Source: Blautia sp. (GTDB lineage: Bacteria > Bacillota > Clostridia > Lachnospirales > Lachnospiraceae). Taken from it: a DNA stretch of 64,000 nt. A model generated the notes under the pieces. The model was not told the origin of the DNA, did not search any database, and saw only the letters and a program-made list of their open reading frames with translations. Positions 37,707 through 46,254 of this stretch are shown piece after piece (position 1 is the stretch's first letter; each line of letters starts with the position of its first letter). The stretch lies in the NCBI GenBank assembly GCA_017515325.1, contig JAFWGA010000013.1:186001-250000 (forward strand), given 5' to 3'. A program made the position numbers and the translations under genes.

Positions 37707-38070
37707 TCAAAGGAGAGTCGACTGACTGGAAAATGGCAGGTTTTTGTGCAGAGTGACGAAAATTGTTGAGATAATTTGGATAAACTATTCTTTTCGAATA
37801 AAACGGGATGTGATATTATCTCTATGGTTCTTACTACGATACGCAAAGGGTATAGTAGTTGTCCGTGTTTTCAGGAAGAATAGTTGTATAGCATCCTGCC
37901 GGAGGCTTATCGTCAACGATACATTCCAGCTGTCGTTGACGATAAGGGGGGCAGCCAACCTGTGGCCTTTGACAGGCGGGAGGCGCCAGTGATTCAGGTC
38001 AGGATCTCAACCTGCGGGCCAGCGCTTTGCCGACAGGTCTTTAAAGACGGGGACGGAAGGGGAAGATAAC
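37707..38070. other. Intergenic region before the AraC-type regulator
   Basis: 364 bases with no supported gene. It holds an A/T-rich part with promoter-like TATTAT near 37815 but no clear -35, a small hairpin (ACTACGATAC with GGTATAGTAGT, about 37831-37857), and repeat copy F with a perfect 14-bp hairpin at 37906-37946. Confidence 0.5.
37891..37955. repeat. Dispersed intergenic element, copy F, with perfect hairpin
   Basis: GCATCCTGCCGGAGGCT (37891-37907) is identical over 17 bases to 40941-40957. It runs into a perfect 14-bp inverted repeat, CTTATCGTCAACGA at 37906-37919 and TCGTTGACGATAAG at 37933-37946, with outer CTGCC/GGCAG pairing. Confidence 0.65.
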
Positions 38071-39588
38071 ATGTATCGATTGCTTCTGGTGGATGAGGAC
38101 AGGAAGAGCAGACAGGAACTGCATTACCTTCTGGAACAGACAGAAAAGGAGTACCAGGTACAGGAGGTATCCTCAGGAAAGGAAGCCCTGGAGATTCTTT
38201 CTCGGCAGGCTGCAGATATTATGATCACTCAGATTCGGCTTTCTGAGATGGATGGACTGGAGTTGATCAGGCAGGCACGTCAGATTGCTCCGGATATGGC
38301 GATTATGGTCATCTGTTCGTATACGGACTTCGCTTTGGCCCAGAGAGCAAAGCAGTATGGTGTAGAGGAGTATGTTCTGACACCAGTGGATCAGAATGAG
38401 TTTGTAACTGCCCTGAATCAGACGCAGGCAAGAGTAGAGTTCGGGCATGAAAGAGAAAAGATCGAGATCAGTAAGGACCGCTTTCTTCACCGTCATTTTT
38501 TACAGCAGTATCTGTATTCAGGCAGCCGTGAAGTACTGGAAAGGGCTTCGCAGAGGATCGACCTGGAGAAATGGAATGCCTGGCATTGTGCTATTCTTGT
38601 CGAAGCAGAGCAGCCTTTTTTTGACGATGGTAAGGATTTTTTCTGGGAAGAGATCGAGACCCAGCTTCGACGGCCTTTTTTTCATCTGAACCTGAATTCT
38701 TTTCAGACTATTCTTTTTTTTACAGAGGTTTATTGCGATTATACTCTGGTGGCCAAAAGCCTGCATGTGTATCTGAAGCAGGCTTTTATCGAAAGGTTTT
38801 ATCTGGCAGTCAGCTCTCAATTTGATTCCTGTCAGGCTTTGCCGGAGGTTTTTCATTCCCTGCTGTCTCAGATGGACGATAGATTCTGTCATCCGGACCA
38901 GCGGATTTTTACCAGTGATGAAGATAAGGAGAGATATGTTTCCGAGGAAACACAGGATTCTTTAATGGTACAGCTGATCTCTGAGGATATCAGCCGGAAG
39001 GATATCGGTCGTCTGAAAGGACATTTCGGCACTCTCCAGGATAAGTATATCAAGCAGACACAGTTTTCAGCCATGTATGTCAAGTTTGTTTTTTCCAGGG
39101 TGATCCAGGAGCTCTTCCAGGATAAGCATTTCACCCAGGGAAGAGGCCTGGAGCAGGAGATAGACAGACTGTATGCCTGTTCCGATCTGGGGCAGATCCT
39201 GGAAATAACACGTCAGTGTATTCTGGAATATGAGATTTACCTGGAACAATCGATACGCGAATCGGCCAGAGATGTCGAGGCGGTCAGGGTTTATATCGGA
39301 AACCATCTTGATGAGGCGCTGAGCCTGGAAGAGCTGGCGTCCAAAAGCCGTTTTTCGCCTGGAGACCTAAGCTTCCTGTTCAAAAATAAAACAGGAATTG
39401 ATATCAACCGATATGTATGGGTCAGGCGAATGGAGGAAGCAGCCAGACTTCTTGGCAGGACGTGCCAGAGAATTCCCTGGATCAGCTCTCAGATTGGCTT
39501 TTCCCATCTGTCTTATTTCAGGAAAAGCTTCAGGATTTATTATGGGTTAGATCCCGAGGAATACCGCAGCCAGACACTTCAGGGATGA
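38071..39588 (+). CDS. AraC-family response regulator with a degenerate receiver domain
   Basis: A 505-residue regulator of the YesN/AraC type: N-terminal CheY-like receiver (about 1-125), a long middle region (about 130-400), and a C-terminal double helix-turn-helix (about 405-500; LSLEELASKSRFSPGDLSFLFKNKTG and IPWISSQIGFSHLSYFRKSF are the two recognition segments, described by position). The receiver keeps the acidic pair (VDED, residues 7-10), but the phospho-acceptor site at residue 54 is Gln (MITQIRLSEMDG) and the conserved Lys is Thr104 (LTPVDQ). It therefore should not be controlled by normal phosphorylation. No histidine kinase gene is adjacent. GGAAGGGG precedes the start. Targets are unknown. 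Confidence 0.88.
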   Translation: MYRLLLVDEDRKSRQELHYLLEQTEKEYQVQEVSSGKEALEILSRQAADIMITQIRLSEMDGLELIRQARQIAPDMAIMVICSYTDFALAQRAKQYGVEEYVLTPVDQNEFVTALNQTQARVEFGHEREKIEISKDRFLHRHFLQQYLYSGSREVLERASQRIDLEKWNAWHCAILVEAEQPFFDDGKDFFWEEIETQLRRPFFHLNLNSFQTILFFTEVYCDYTLVAKSLHVYLKQAFIERFYLAVSSQFDSCQALPEVFHSLLSQMDDRFCHPDQRIFTSDEDKERYVSEETQDSLMVQLISEDISRKDIGRLKGHFGTLQDKYIKQTQFSAMYVKFVFSRVIQELFQDKHFTQGRGLEQEIDRLYACSDLGQILEITRQCILEYEIYLEQSIRESARDVEAVRVYIGNHLDEALSLEELASKSRFSPGDLSFLFKNKTGIDINRYVWVRRMEEAARLLGRTCQRIPWISSQIGFSHLSYFRKSFRIYYGLDPEEYRSQTLQG

Positions 39589-39686
39589 TGGTCTTCCTTA
39601 TGGCCTCACGCATCGATTGTGGGAGCGCTGCGCGGAACAATCCGTAAGAATCAGTTTGCAGTAGTATTATAACAGGAGGAAAAAGA

Positions 39687-40172
39687 ATGGATATGACGTC
39701 GCTGAACCTGGAAAACATCCAGGGTATTTTAAACAAGGGGATTTCTCAGGCCATGGATATGATGAAGTCTCCATCCCAGATTGATGAATTTCTGAAAGGC
39801 TTTGAAGAAATGCTCAAGACAATTCCTGTGACAGGAGAGCTTCTTTCGGAGATACCGGTAATGATTGCCATGGTCAAGGGATATATTACCAAGGAGTATA
39901 CGCCGGTTTCGCCAAAGGTGATCGCCACAATTCTGGGAGGATTTATCTATCTGGTAAAAAAGAAGGATCTGATCTCCGACGCTATCCCGATCCTGGGCTA
40001 TTCAGATGATCTCGCTGTATTGACTATGGCGCTGAAATTTGTGGAGCCGGAGTTGGCTGCCTTTAAAAAATGGCGCAGCGAGAGAGGAAATCAGTCCACC
40101 GGTTCAGAAGACCAGGATATTCCGGGAGAGCGGTTAGCCCTTACAGACGGCAGTGAAGTGCCTGTATCCTGA
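39687..40172 (+). CDS. DUF1232 (YkvA-like) protein
   Basis: A 161-residue protein. The first 65 residues look helical and cytoplasmic; residues about 70-120 match the DUF1232 pattern (VSPKVIATILGGFIYLVKKKDLISDAIPILGYSDDLAVL), here judged by the DLI-DAIPILGY-DD core. The hydrophobic segments suggest membrane association. The C-terminal 30 residues are polar. Function of the family is unclear. It lies 98 bases after the regulator with AGGAGG before the ATG and ends at a bidirectional terminator. Confidence 0.8.
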   Translation: MDMTSLNLENIQGILNKGISQAMDMMKSPSQIDEFLKGFEEMLKTIPVTGELLSEIPVMIAMVKGYITKEYTPVSPKVIATILGGFIYLVKKKDLISDAIPILGYSDDLAVLTMALKFVEPELAAFKKWRSERGNQSTGSEDQDIPGERLALTDGSEVPVS

Positions 40173-40214
40173 TTTTGAAACAGGTTTTAGCGCTCCTGCC
40201 ATAAAAAAGCATAT

Positions 40215-40246
40215 AAAAAAGGATCGGTATATACCGATCCTTTTTT
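40215..40246. terminator. Bidirectional terminator between DUF1232 gene and tRNA array
   Basis: A perfect palindrome: six A, GGATCGGT, ATAT, ACCGATCC, six T. It serves the plus-strand gene and the convergent tRNA operon equally. Confidence 0.92.
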
Positions 40247-40248
40247 CA

Positions 40249-40321
40249 TGAAGCATCGGGGATTCGAACCCCGGACAACTTGATTAAAAGTCAAGTGCTC
40301 TACCACCTGAGCTAATGCTCC
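40249..40321 (-). tRNA. tRNA-Lys (anticodon TTT)
   Basis: A 73-base cloverleaf, last gene of the six-tRNA operon. Acceptor arms GGAGCAT and ATGCTTC, anticodon stem CTTGA/TCAAG around CTTTTAA, T-loop TTCGAAT, discriminator A. CCA is not encoded. Confidence 0.95.
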
Positions 40322-40382
40322 ATATAAAACCCTTCTGCGATAAAGGTAAAGTGAAATATTTGAAGGAAACTTCAAATATTGA

Positions 40383-40454
40383 CTGGGCTAGCTGGATTCG
40401 AACCAGCGAATGCAGCAGTCAAAGTGCTGTGCCTTACCGCTTGGCGATAGCCCA
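40383..40454 (-). tRNA. tRNA-Gln (anticodon TTG)
   Basis: A 72-base cloverleaf; acceptor arms TGGGCTA and TAGCCCA, anticodon stem CAGCA/TGCTG around CTTTGAC, discriminator G. The first base pair U-A is typical of tRNA-Gln. Confidence 0.95.
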
Positions 40455-40463
40455 AGGGTATAG

Positions 40464-40538
40464 GGTGGATACAGGGACTCGAACCCTGGGCCTCCAGAGC
40501 CACAATCTGGCGCGCTAACCAACTGCGCTATACCCACC
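40464..40538 (-). tRNA. tRNA-His (anticodon GTG)
   Basis: Acceptor arms GTGGGTA and TATCCAC, anticodon stem CCAGA/TCTGG around TTGTGGC. A G precedes position 1 and the discriminator is C, the G-1:C73 pair that HisRS needs; the G is included in the coordinates. Confidence 0.94.
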
Positions 40539-40542
40539 ACAA

Positions 40543-40616
<74 letters not shown>

Positions 40617-40663
40617 AAACTCCTCTGGAAACGTCTGCGGAAAAATGGACGATTTCCGAAAGA

Positions 40664-40734
40664 AGCGGGTGATGGGAATCGAACCCACGTATCTAGCTTG
40701 GAAGGCTAGTATTCTACCATTGAACTACACCCGC
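40664..40734 (-). tRNA. tRNA-Gly (anticodon TCC)
   Basis: A 71-base cloverleaf; acceptor arms GCGGGTG and CACCCGC, anticodon stem CTAGC/GCTAG around CTTCCAA, discriminator U. Confidence 0.95.
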
Positions 40735-40753
40735 AAAAGCAAACAAACAGGAA

Positions 40754-40828
40754 TCGGGGTGACAAGATTCGAACTTGCGGCCTCCTGGTCCCAAACCAGG
40801 CGCTCTAGCCAAACTGAGCCACACCCCG
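40754..40828 (-). tRNA. tRNA-Pro (anticodon TGG)
   Basis: A 75-base cloverleaf and first gene of the operon; acceptor arms CGGGGTG and CACCCCG, anticodon stem CCTGG/CCAGG around TTTGGGA, discriminator A. Confidence 0.95.
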
Positions 40829-40878
40829 TTCTGAAAATCGCCATGCCAAGAATGAACCTGTCGTTTGACGCGTTTGAT

Positions 40879-40907
40879 ATTATAGAATAAGTCTCTTTCC
40901 TTGTCAA
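40879..40907 (-). promoter_or_regulatory. Perfect consensus promoter of the tRNA operon
   Basis: On the minus strand TTGACA (40907-40902) and TATAAT (40884-40879) with a 17-base spacer, an exact sigma-A consensus, about 50 bases before tRNA-Pro. Confidence 0.93.
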
Positions 40908-40940
40908 GCTAAAAATGATAAAAAAATAAAAAATCCATTC

Positions 40941-40992
40941 GCATCCTGCCGGAGGCTGAAGGCCAATGCCAAATTACATTTGTCTTTGACTA
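40941..40992. repeat. Dispersed intergenic palindromic element, copy D
   Basis: Starts with the same 17 bases as copy F (GCATCCTGCCGGAGGCT) and continues with ATTACATTTGTC, in the order seen in the reverse complement of copy C. It lies between the tRNA promoter and helD. Confidence 0.6.
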
Positions 40993-41097
40993 TAGCTTTT
41001 CTGCTGTGTATCTGATAAAATATTATTTCTATATTGGCAGTATCTCATGAATATCATGAATAAGAGATAAAGGAAGAGATAAAGGAGACACCGACAC

Positions 41098-43188
41098 ATG
41101 CAGATTGAAAACGGCAGAGACTATCTTAGCTTTGTCACAGAAAAACTGAAGGAGCGGATCCGTTCACTGGGCTTTTCCCTGGAGGAAGGGGAGAAGGACA
41201 TTGAAAAGATGCATGAATACTATTGGGATAATTACACGGAGATGGATGAGTATGGCTATGAGAATTTTGATAACCAGCAGGCACTGCTGACATCCATAAA
41301 AGCGAATGAGGAGACCTATAAGCTTTTACGGCGCTTTCACAAAATGCTCGATTCTCCTTTTTTCGGTCGTGTGGATTTCCTTTTTGAGGATGAAGATGAA
41401 GCGGAAATATTATATATCGGGATAGGAAATTTTTCGGAAGGTCCTGGTATGCAGCCTCTGATCTATGATTGGAGAGCACCTGTCTGCAGCCTTTTTTACG
41501 ATTACGATAAGGGAGAGGCCTCCTACGAAGCTCCGGATGGCAGGGTATACGGAGAGATCATGGCCAAATGGCAGTACAAGATTCGCTATGGCAGGATGAT
41601 CTATGAGTTTGAGAGTGATATCAAGATTGATGATGAGATCCTCAAAGAAGAGCTCGGAGCCAGGGGTGAAGACAAGCTGAAGAATATTATCCGGACCATC
41701 CAAAAGGAGCAGAACGCAATCATCAGAAACACAAAAGATCGCATTCTGGTGATTCAGGGCGCTGCCGGCAGCGGGAAAACCTCTATTGCCCTCCACAGAA
41801 TAGCCTACCTTTTGTACCATGATCGTCAACGCCTGAAATCCTCCAATATCCTGATTCTTTCTCCGAACGGGATTTTCGGGGATTATATCTCACAGATTCT
41901 CCCGGAACTGGGAGAAGAAAACATCCGGGAGATGACTTTCGATCAGTTTGCCCTGGGCAGCCTGGACGGGATCGTGGCAGACTGCGAAGAGCGCTTTGAT
42001 CAGATAGAAAGGGAAATATCGGCCGCCCTGCTTCCCCCGGAAAAAAGAGCCAGAGCCCGCAGGCAGATTGATCGCTGTCATAAAAAGCAGAGCCGGGAAT
42101 TTGCCGGGAAGCTGGAGGGCTATTGTGCCCTGCTTGAGGATGAGCTGATGAATTTTCATGACGTGGAATACAAAGGTTCTGTCTTTACGGAGGAAGAGAT
42201 CGTCACGTTTTTTTATGACAGGTTTACGGATGTCCCTCTCCTGTCAAGGATGAATGAAGTGGCGGAGTATTATATTGACCAGGTGGAAACCCTGAAGGGA
42301 AAGAATCTGCCGGATGAGGAAAGAGAGCTGTTACGGGAAACTTTTCTGGGGATGTATGAGACAAGGGATATCTATATCCTTTATAGCCGTTTCCTGAAGA
42401 GTGAGGGGATGAAACCACTCCCTCACCTTGTTCCGGAAAAGAGGATCCTTCCCTATGAGGACGTATATCCCCTGCTGTATATGAAATACAGGTTGACACG
42501 ATATCGCCCGGACAATTCTGTCCGTCACCTGGTCATTGATGAGATGCAGGATTATTCCTGGATTCAGTATGCCATCCTGCAGAAGCTCTTCTCCTGCAGG
42601 ATGACCATCCTGGGAGATAAGGCCCAGACCATAGAGGAAAAACAATCGGATGTGCTTTCCTTTCTTCCCAGGATTCTGGGAAAGGAGATCCGTCAGATCC
42701 GGATCAACAAATGCTATCGCAATACGATGCAGATTGCTCTTTTCGCGAATGCATTGCTGGGGATAAAGGATATGGAACTGGTGGAGCGAAGGGGAGAGGA
42801 GGTTCATCAAAGCTCATACCCCGATGAGGAAAAAGCAATCGAACAACTGGCAGAGGACATCTGGGCCAATAAAGAGCGTTTCGAGACCGCAGCGGTAATT
42901 ACCCTGACAGAGGCTGAGGCGGCTGCGGCGGAGAAAATGCTGAAAAAACTCCTTTCCGAAAAGGGGTATGATGTCAAGAGGAGACTGAACTATCTCCACA
43001 GATACAGCAAGGGATTCAAAAGAGGGCTTACGGTGACGACCTTCTATCTGGCAAAGGGGCTTGAGTTTGACCATGTGTATGGGATTCTTCCTCAGGGAGC
43101 TGCAAAGGAGCCCTTGCTTCGGCAGGCAGAGTATATTATGGCTACCAGGGCGATGCATCTTCTGTATTTTTATCATTACGGCGGATAA
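41098..43188 (+). CDS. helD: HelD-like superfamily 1 helicase (RNA polymerase recycling factor)
   Basis: A 696-residue UvrD/Rep-like motor. The long N-terminal antiparallel coiled-coil (about residues 1-60) that enters the RNA polymerase secondary channel in HelD is followed by a segment typical of HelD (GIGNFSEGPGMQPLIYDWR). Walker A is GAAGSGKTS (about 221-229), Walker B is LVIDEMQDYSWIQYA (about 477-491), and helicase motifs IV-VI follow (INKCYRN, TTFYLAKGLEFDHVYGI). HelD proteins use ATP to free stalled polymerase from DNA. The start has AAAGGAG about 10 bases upstream. No clear promoter was found; TTGACT near 40986 lacks a well-spaced -10. Confidence 0.88.
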   Translation: MQIENGRDYLSFVTEKLKERIRSLGFSLEEGEKDIEKMHEYYWDNYTEMDEYGYENFDNQQALLTSIKANEETYKLLRRFHKMLDSPFFGRVDFLFEDEDEAEILYIGIGNFSEGPGMQPLIYDWRAPVCSLFYDYDKGEASYEAPDGRVYGEIMAKWQYKIRYGRMIYEFESDIKIDDEILKEELGARGEDKLKNIIRTIQKEQNAIIRNTKDRILVIQGAAGSGKTSIALHRIAYLLYHDRQRLKSSNILILSPNGIFGDYISQILPELGEENIREMTFDQFALGSLDGIVADCEERFDQIEREISAALLPPEKRARARRQIDRCHKKQSREFAGKLEGYCALLEDELMNFHDVEYKGSVFTEEEIVTFFYDRFTDVPLLSRMNEVAEYYIDQVETLKGKNLPDEERELLRETFLGMYETRDIYILYSRFLKSEGMKPLPHLVPEKRILPYEDVYPLLYMKYRLTRYRPDNSVRHLVIDEMQDYSWIQYAILQKLFSCRMTILGDKAQTIEEKQSDVLSFLPRILGKEIRQIRINKCYRNTMQIALFANALLGIKDMELVERRGEEVHQSSYPDEEKAIEQLAEDIWANKERFETAAVITLTEAEAAAAEKMLKKLLSEKGYDVKRRLNYLHRYSKGFKRGLTVTTFYLAKGLEFDHVYGILPQGAAKEPLLRQAEYIMATRAMHLLYFYHYGG

Positions 43189-43235
43189 GGAAGCCTGCTG
43201 CCCCTGGTTCCGCCAGCGCTCGTCCTGTCCTCTAC

Positions 43236-43264
43236 TTGACATCAAAAGGGGGAGAAGGTAAAAT
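43236..43264 (+). promoter_or_regulatory. Promoter of the lipoprotein gene at 43324
   Basis: TTGACA (43236-43241), a 17-base spacer and TAAAAT (43259-43264). Confidence 0.8.
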
Positions 43265-43323
43265 AACGGTGTCTATTGTTGATAGGGGGAGAATAGAGTA
43301 ATAAGGAGATAAGGAGGTTTTAC

Positions 43324-44328
43324 ATGAAGAAAAGAGCGATACTATCTGTTTGCTTGTCGATATTGTGTACAGTCTCTGCATTGCTGACTGGCTGTGGCGG
43401 CCCTGTCAAAGAACCGGCTCAGACGATTCTGACGACTGTTACGCCCACTGAGACGCCTGATGCACCAACGGCTACACCTACACCGGTTCCGAATCTGATC
43501 GGCACGACCTATCGGTCTCCGGACGGTACCTTTACCATAGAAGTACCGGATGAGGGCTGGAGAATCAAAGCAGAGGACACCAATCTTGCCAGTTTTGAGC
43601 TGGCGAATGTGGGTACGATCCGGATTTTGCATGGCCAGGGCGAGGGAGCTATGTCGGCTGTCGTCATTCCGGATACCTACGATCTGGCAGTTTCTCTGGA
43701 GCAGGCCGCCGGTTTGGACGCAGGGATTGACTTTGAGATTCCGGATTACAGTGCGGATGCGGTCGGCAATGCCTATATTTATGACTACACGGTACACTAT
43801 ATGGATGCGATCAAGAGTGATGGCAAGCACTATACGGTAAACCGGTATCTGGTGTCTGACAATGAGTATTACAGTCTGCTGGGAACCGTCATGGATGAAA
43901 ATTCTCTGGCAGAGATTCGAAAATCTCTGGAGTCTTTCCATATCCTCAATGGGACTGCGCTTTCAGACGCGGCTCCGGGAAATGAAAAGCAGGAAGCGGC
44001 GGATACTCCGGTTCAGACGCAGACAGTCGGTGATGACAGTGTCCAGTCACCCTCCGCTGACGTGAGTCAGCCGTCGGCTTCTTATTATGCGCAGGACGGC
44101 AGCAATTATACCGAGGAGCAGCTCTGGGATACCAATCAGACCCGTACCATCTACCGCAATTCGGACGGCACTCCTATCGTGATCGTCCCGGATGGGTACG
44201 GCGGCTGGAATGACTCCTTCGGAAATTCCTACTACTTTGTAAACGACCAGGATGTCTATGATCAGAATGACGTGGATTTCTACTGGCACGGAGAAGCCGG
44301 TGATGTGGCGTTTATGCCCATTGAGTAA
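43324..44328 (+). CDS. Hypothetical lipoprotein
   Basis: A 334-residue exported lipoprotein with lipobox LLTGC (Cys24). A Thr/Pro spacer (about residues 35-58) separates the anchor from a globular domain (about 60-215; starts YRSPDGTFTIEVPDEGW) that resembles PsbP-like or DUF1795-like folds seen in clostridial lipoproteins; that is inference. After a Ser/Gln-rich linker, the last 80 residues form a second small domain with repeated Tyr/Asp/Gly (RNSDGTPIVIVPDGYGGW, FVNDQDVYDQNDVDF). Own promoter, GGAGG ribosome binding site and downstream terminator make it a single-gene unit. Function unknown. Confidence 0.82.
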   Translation: MKKRAILSVCLSILCTVSALLTGCGGPVKEPAQTILTTVTPTETPDAPTATPTPVPNLIGTTYRSPDGTFTIEVPDEGWRIKAEDTNLASFELANVGTIRILHGQGEGAMSAVVIPDTYDLAVSLEQAAGLDAGIDFEIPDYSADAVGNAYIYDYTVHYMDAIKSDGKHYTVNRYLVSDNEYYSLLGTVMDENSLAEIRKSLESFHILNGTALSDAAPGNEKQEAADTPVQTQTVGDDSVQSPSADVSQPSASYYAQDGSNYTEEQLWDTNQTRTIYRNSDGTPIVIVPDGYGGWNDSFGNSYYFVNDQDVYDQNDVDFYWHGEAGDVAFMPIE

Positions 44329-44388
44329 AAAATGCCGCCGGTGCGGTCGCCCAAGTGACCGATAGCAAGGCCGAAATGTTTTGGAAAG

Positions 44389-44438
44389 CCCAGGTGTCAG
44401 GACGGATTTTCCCTCGTTGATGCCTGGGATTTTTTTTG
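44389..44438 (+). terminator. Terminator after the lipoprotein gene
   Basis: CCCAGGTGTCA (44389-44399) and TGATGCCTGGG (44418-44428) pair over 11 bp with two wobbles, followed by A and eight or nine T. Confidence 0.85.
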
Positions 44439-44486
44439 CAGGGCGCCGAATGGAAGAAAGGAAAAGAAAGGTAGGACAGATTATTT

Positions 44487-45278
44487 ATGGAGGATCAGTA
44501 TCAGGAATTTGCATCGGTCTATGACCTTTTTATGGACAATGTGGACTACGAAGGATGGGCAGAATATCTGGTGGGTATCCTCTCCCAGGCAGGCATCCGA
44601 GATGGGCTGATTCTGGATTTGGGCTGCGGAACCGGCACCATGACAGAACTGCTTGCCCAGGCCGGCTATGATATGATCGGTGTGGACAGTTCTGCCCAAA
44701 TGCTTTCCGAGGCCTTGAGCAAAAGGGAAAGGACGGGCAGCAGTATCCTTTATCTGGAGCAGCAGATGCAGGACTTCGAGCTCTATGGAACAGTCAGAGG
44801 CATTGTCAGTGTCTGTGACAGCCTGAATTATATCCTCAGCGAAGCCGAACTGCTGCATGTTTTTTCCCTGGTTGATAACTATCTTGATCCCGGCGGTTTC
44901 TTTATTTTTGACATGAATACACCTCGGGCTTATGAAGAGATAGCGGATCAGACCATTGCAGAAAACAGGGATGATTCCAGTTTTATCTGGGAAAACGCCT
45001 ACGATTCGTCCACCAGGATCAATGAATGCCTTCTGACCCTTTTTATCCGGGAAAAGGATGAGAGATGCTCCGCCGGTAAGCCCTTTTTTACCAGAACGCA
45101 GGAATATCATGTCCAGAAAGCCTATGAGCTTGAGGAGGTCTGCCGCCTTCTCAAGGAAGCCAGGCTTCAGGTCCTGGGAGTCTATGATGCCTACACAGAC
45201 CTTCCGGCGACAGATTCAAGCAAAAGAGTAAGCTATATTGCCCGGGAGATGACAAAAAGCTTACAGGAAAAGGAGTAG
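44487..45278 (+). CDS. Class I SAM-dependent methyltransferase
   Basis: A 263-residue Rossmann-fold methyltransferase. SAM-binding motif I is LILDLGCGTGTM (about residues 41-52), the acidic residue after strand 2 is in MIGVDSS, and the strand-4 region is VSVCDSLNYIL. The general type (YxxFAxVYDxFM start) is a common, unspecialised clostridial family, often beside hslO. The substrate cannot be told. It ends 10 bases before hslO, suggesting co-transcription. Confidence 0.88.
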   Translation: MEDQYQEFASVYDLFMDNVDYEGWAEYLVGILSQAGIRDGLILDLGCGTGTMTELLAQAGYDMIGVDSSAQMLSEALSKRERTGSSILYLEQQMQDFELYGTVRGIVSVCDSLNYILSEAELLHVFSLVDNYLDPGGFFIFDMNTPRAYEEIADQTIAENRDDSSFIWENAYDSSTRINECLLTLFIREKDERCSAGKPFFTRTQEYHVQKAYELEEVCRLLKEARLQVLGVYDAYTDLPATDSSKRVSYIAREMTKSLQEKE

Positions 45279-45288
45279 GGGAATATAT

Positions 45289-46173
45289 ATGGAAGATTAT
45301 ATGGTACGTGCAGTGGCTGCCAACGAGCAGATCCGGGCTTTTGCCGCAGTCACGACAAATCTGACAGAGGAAGCCCGCCGTCGTCATAATACCAGCCCTG
45401 TCGTCACGGCAGCTCTGGGACGCCTTCTGACGGGAGGCGCCATGATGGGCATTATGATGAAGGGAGAGAAAGATCTCCTGACGATCCGGGTCAAGGGGGA
45501 CGGTCCTGTCGGAGGGATCACTGTCACTGCGGATTCGAAAGGCAATGTGAAGGGATATCCGGAAAATCCCCAGGTCATGATCCATGCCAGACCGGACGGG
45601 AAACTGGATGTAGCCGGGGCAATAGGCCGTGGCATCCTCACGGTTATCAAGGATCTGGGTATGAAGGAGCCCTATAGCGGGGAGGTAGACCTTCAGACGG
45701 GGGAGATCGGCGATGATCTGACCTATTACTTCGCGGCAAGCGAACAGATCCCCTCAGCGGTGGGAGTGGGCGTGCTGATGAACCGCGACAATACGGTCCG
45801 CCAGGCAGGCGGCTTTATCCTGCAGGTAATGCCCTTTGCCCAGGAAGAGGTGATAGCCAGGCTGGAGGAAAATGTAGGAAAGGTGAAGTCTGTGACGGCC
45901 ATCCTGGAAGAGGTTAAAACACCGGAAAAGCTTTTGGAAACTCTGCTTGCCGGCTTTGACCTGAAGATCAACGAAAAAGTTCCTGCCTTTTTTTCCTGCA
46001 ATTGCAGTAAGGAAAGAGTCGAGAAGGCCCTGATCAGCATAGGGTGCAAGGAACTGAATGAGATGATCCAGGAAGGAAAGCCGATAGAGCTGAATTGTCA
46101 TTTCTGCAATACCCAGTATGAGTTTACGGTAGAGGAACTCAAAAAAATCCTGCGCCAGACCAAGAGAGCTTGA
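45289..46173 (+). CDS. hslO: Redox-regulated chaperone Hsp33
   Basis: A 294-residue Hsp33. The C-terminal zinc-binding switch has CNC (about residues 238-240) and CHFC (about 271-274); on oxidation these Cys form disulfides and activate the holdase. The N-terminal domain has the family patterns AALGRLLTGGAMMG, IRVKGDGPVGG and GEIGDDLTYYFAASEQ. AGGGG lies before the ATG. Confidence 0.95.
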   Translation: MEDYMVRAVAANEQIRAFAAVTTNLTEEARRRHNTSPVVTAALGRLLTGGAMMGIMMKGEKDLLTIRVKGDGPVGGITVTADSKGNVKGYPENPQVMIHARPDGKLDVAGAIGRGILTVIKDLGMKEPYSGEVDLQTGEIGDDLTYYFAASEQIPSAVGVGVLMNRDNTVRQAGGFILQVMPFAQEEVIARLEENVGKVKSVTAILEEVKTPEKLLETLLAGFDLKINEKVPAFFSCNCSKERVEKALISIGCKELNEMIQEGKPIELNCHFCNTQYEFTVEELKKILRQTKRA

Positions 46174-46254
46174 GACTGCTGGTTCAAAAGCTTTCATCTT
46201 TTCCGGCAAATCCCGATGCCGTGACCCGTGGAAAGCTCTCAGAAAGGAAAGATC

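Noticed and set aside
37744-37992. 82-codon open frame before the AraC-type regulator
   Set aside because: It crosses the hairpin and repeat copy F and has neither start signal nor recognisable product.
40992-41090. Promoter for helD starting at TTGACT (40986)
   Set aside because: The nearest good -10 (GATAAA or TAAAAT near 41014-41020) is 22 or more bases away; tandem AGAGATAAAGGA repeats just upstream of the gene look like ribosome-binding-site duplication, not a promoter.
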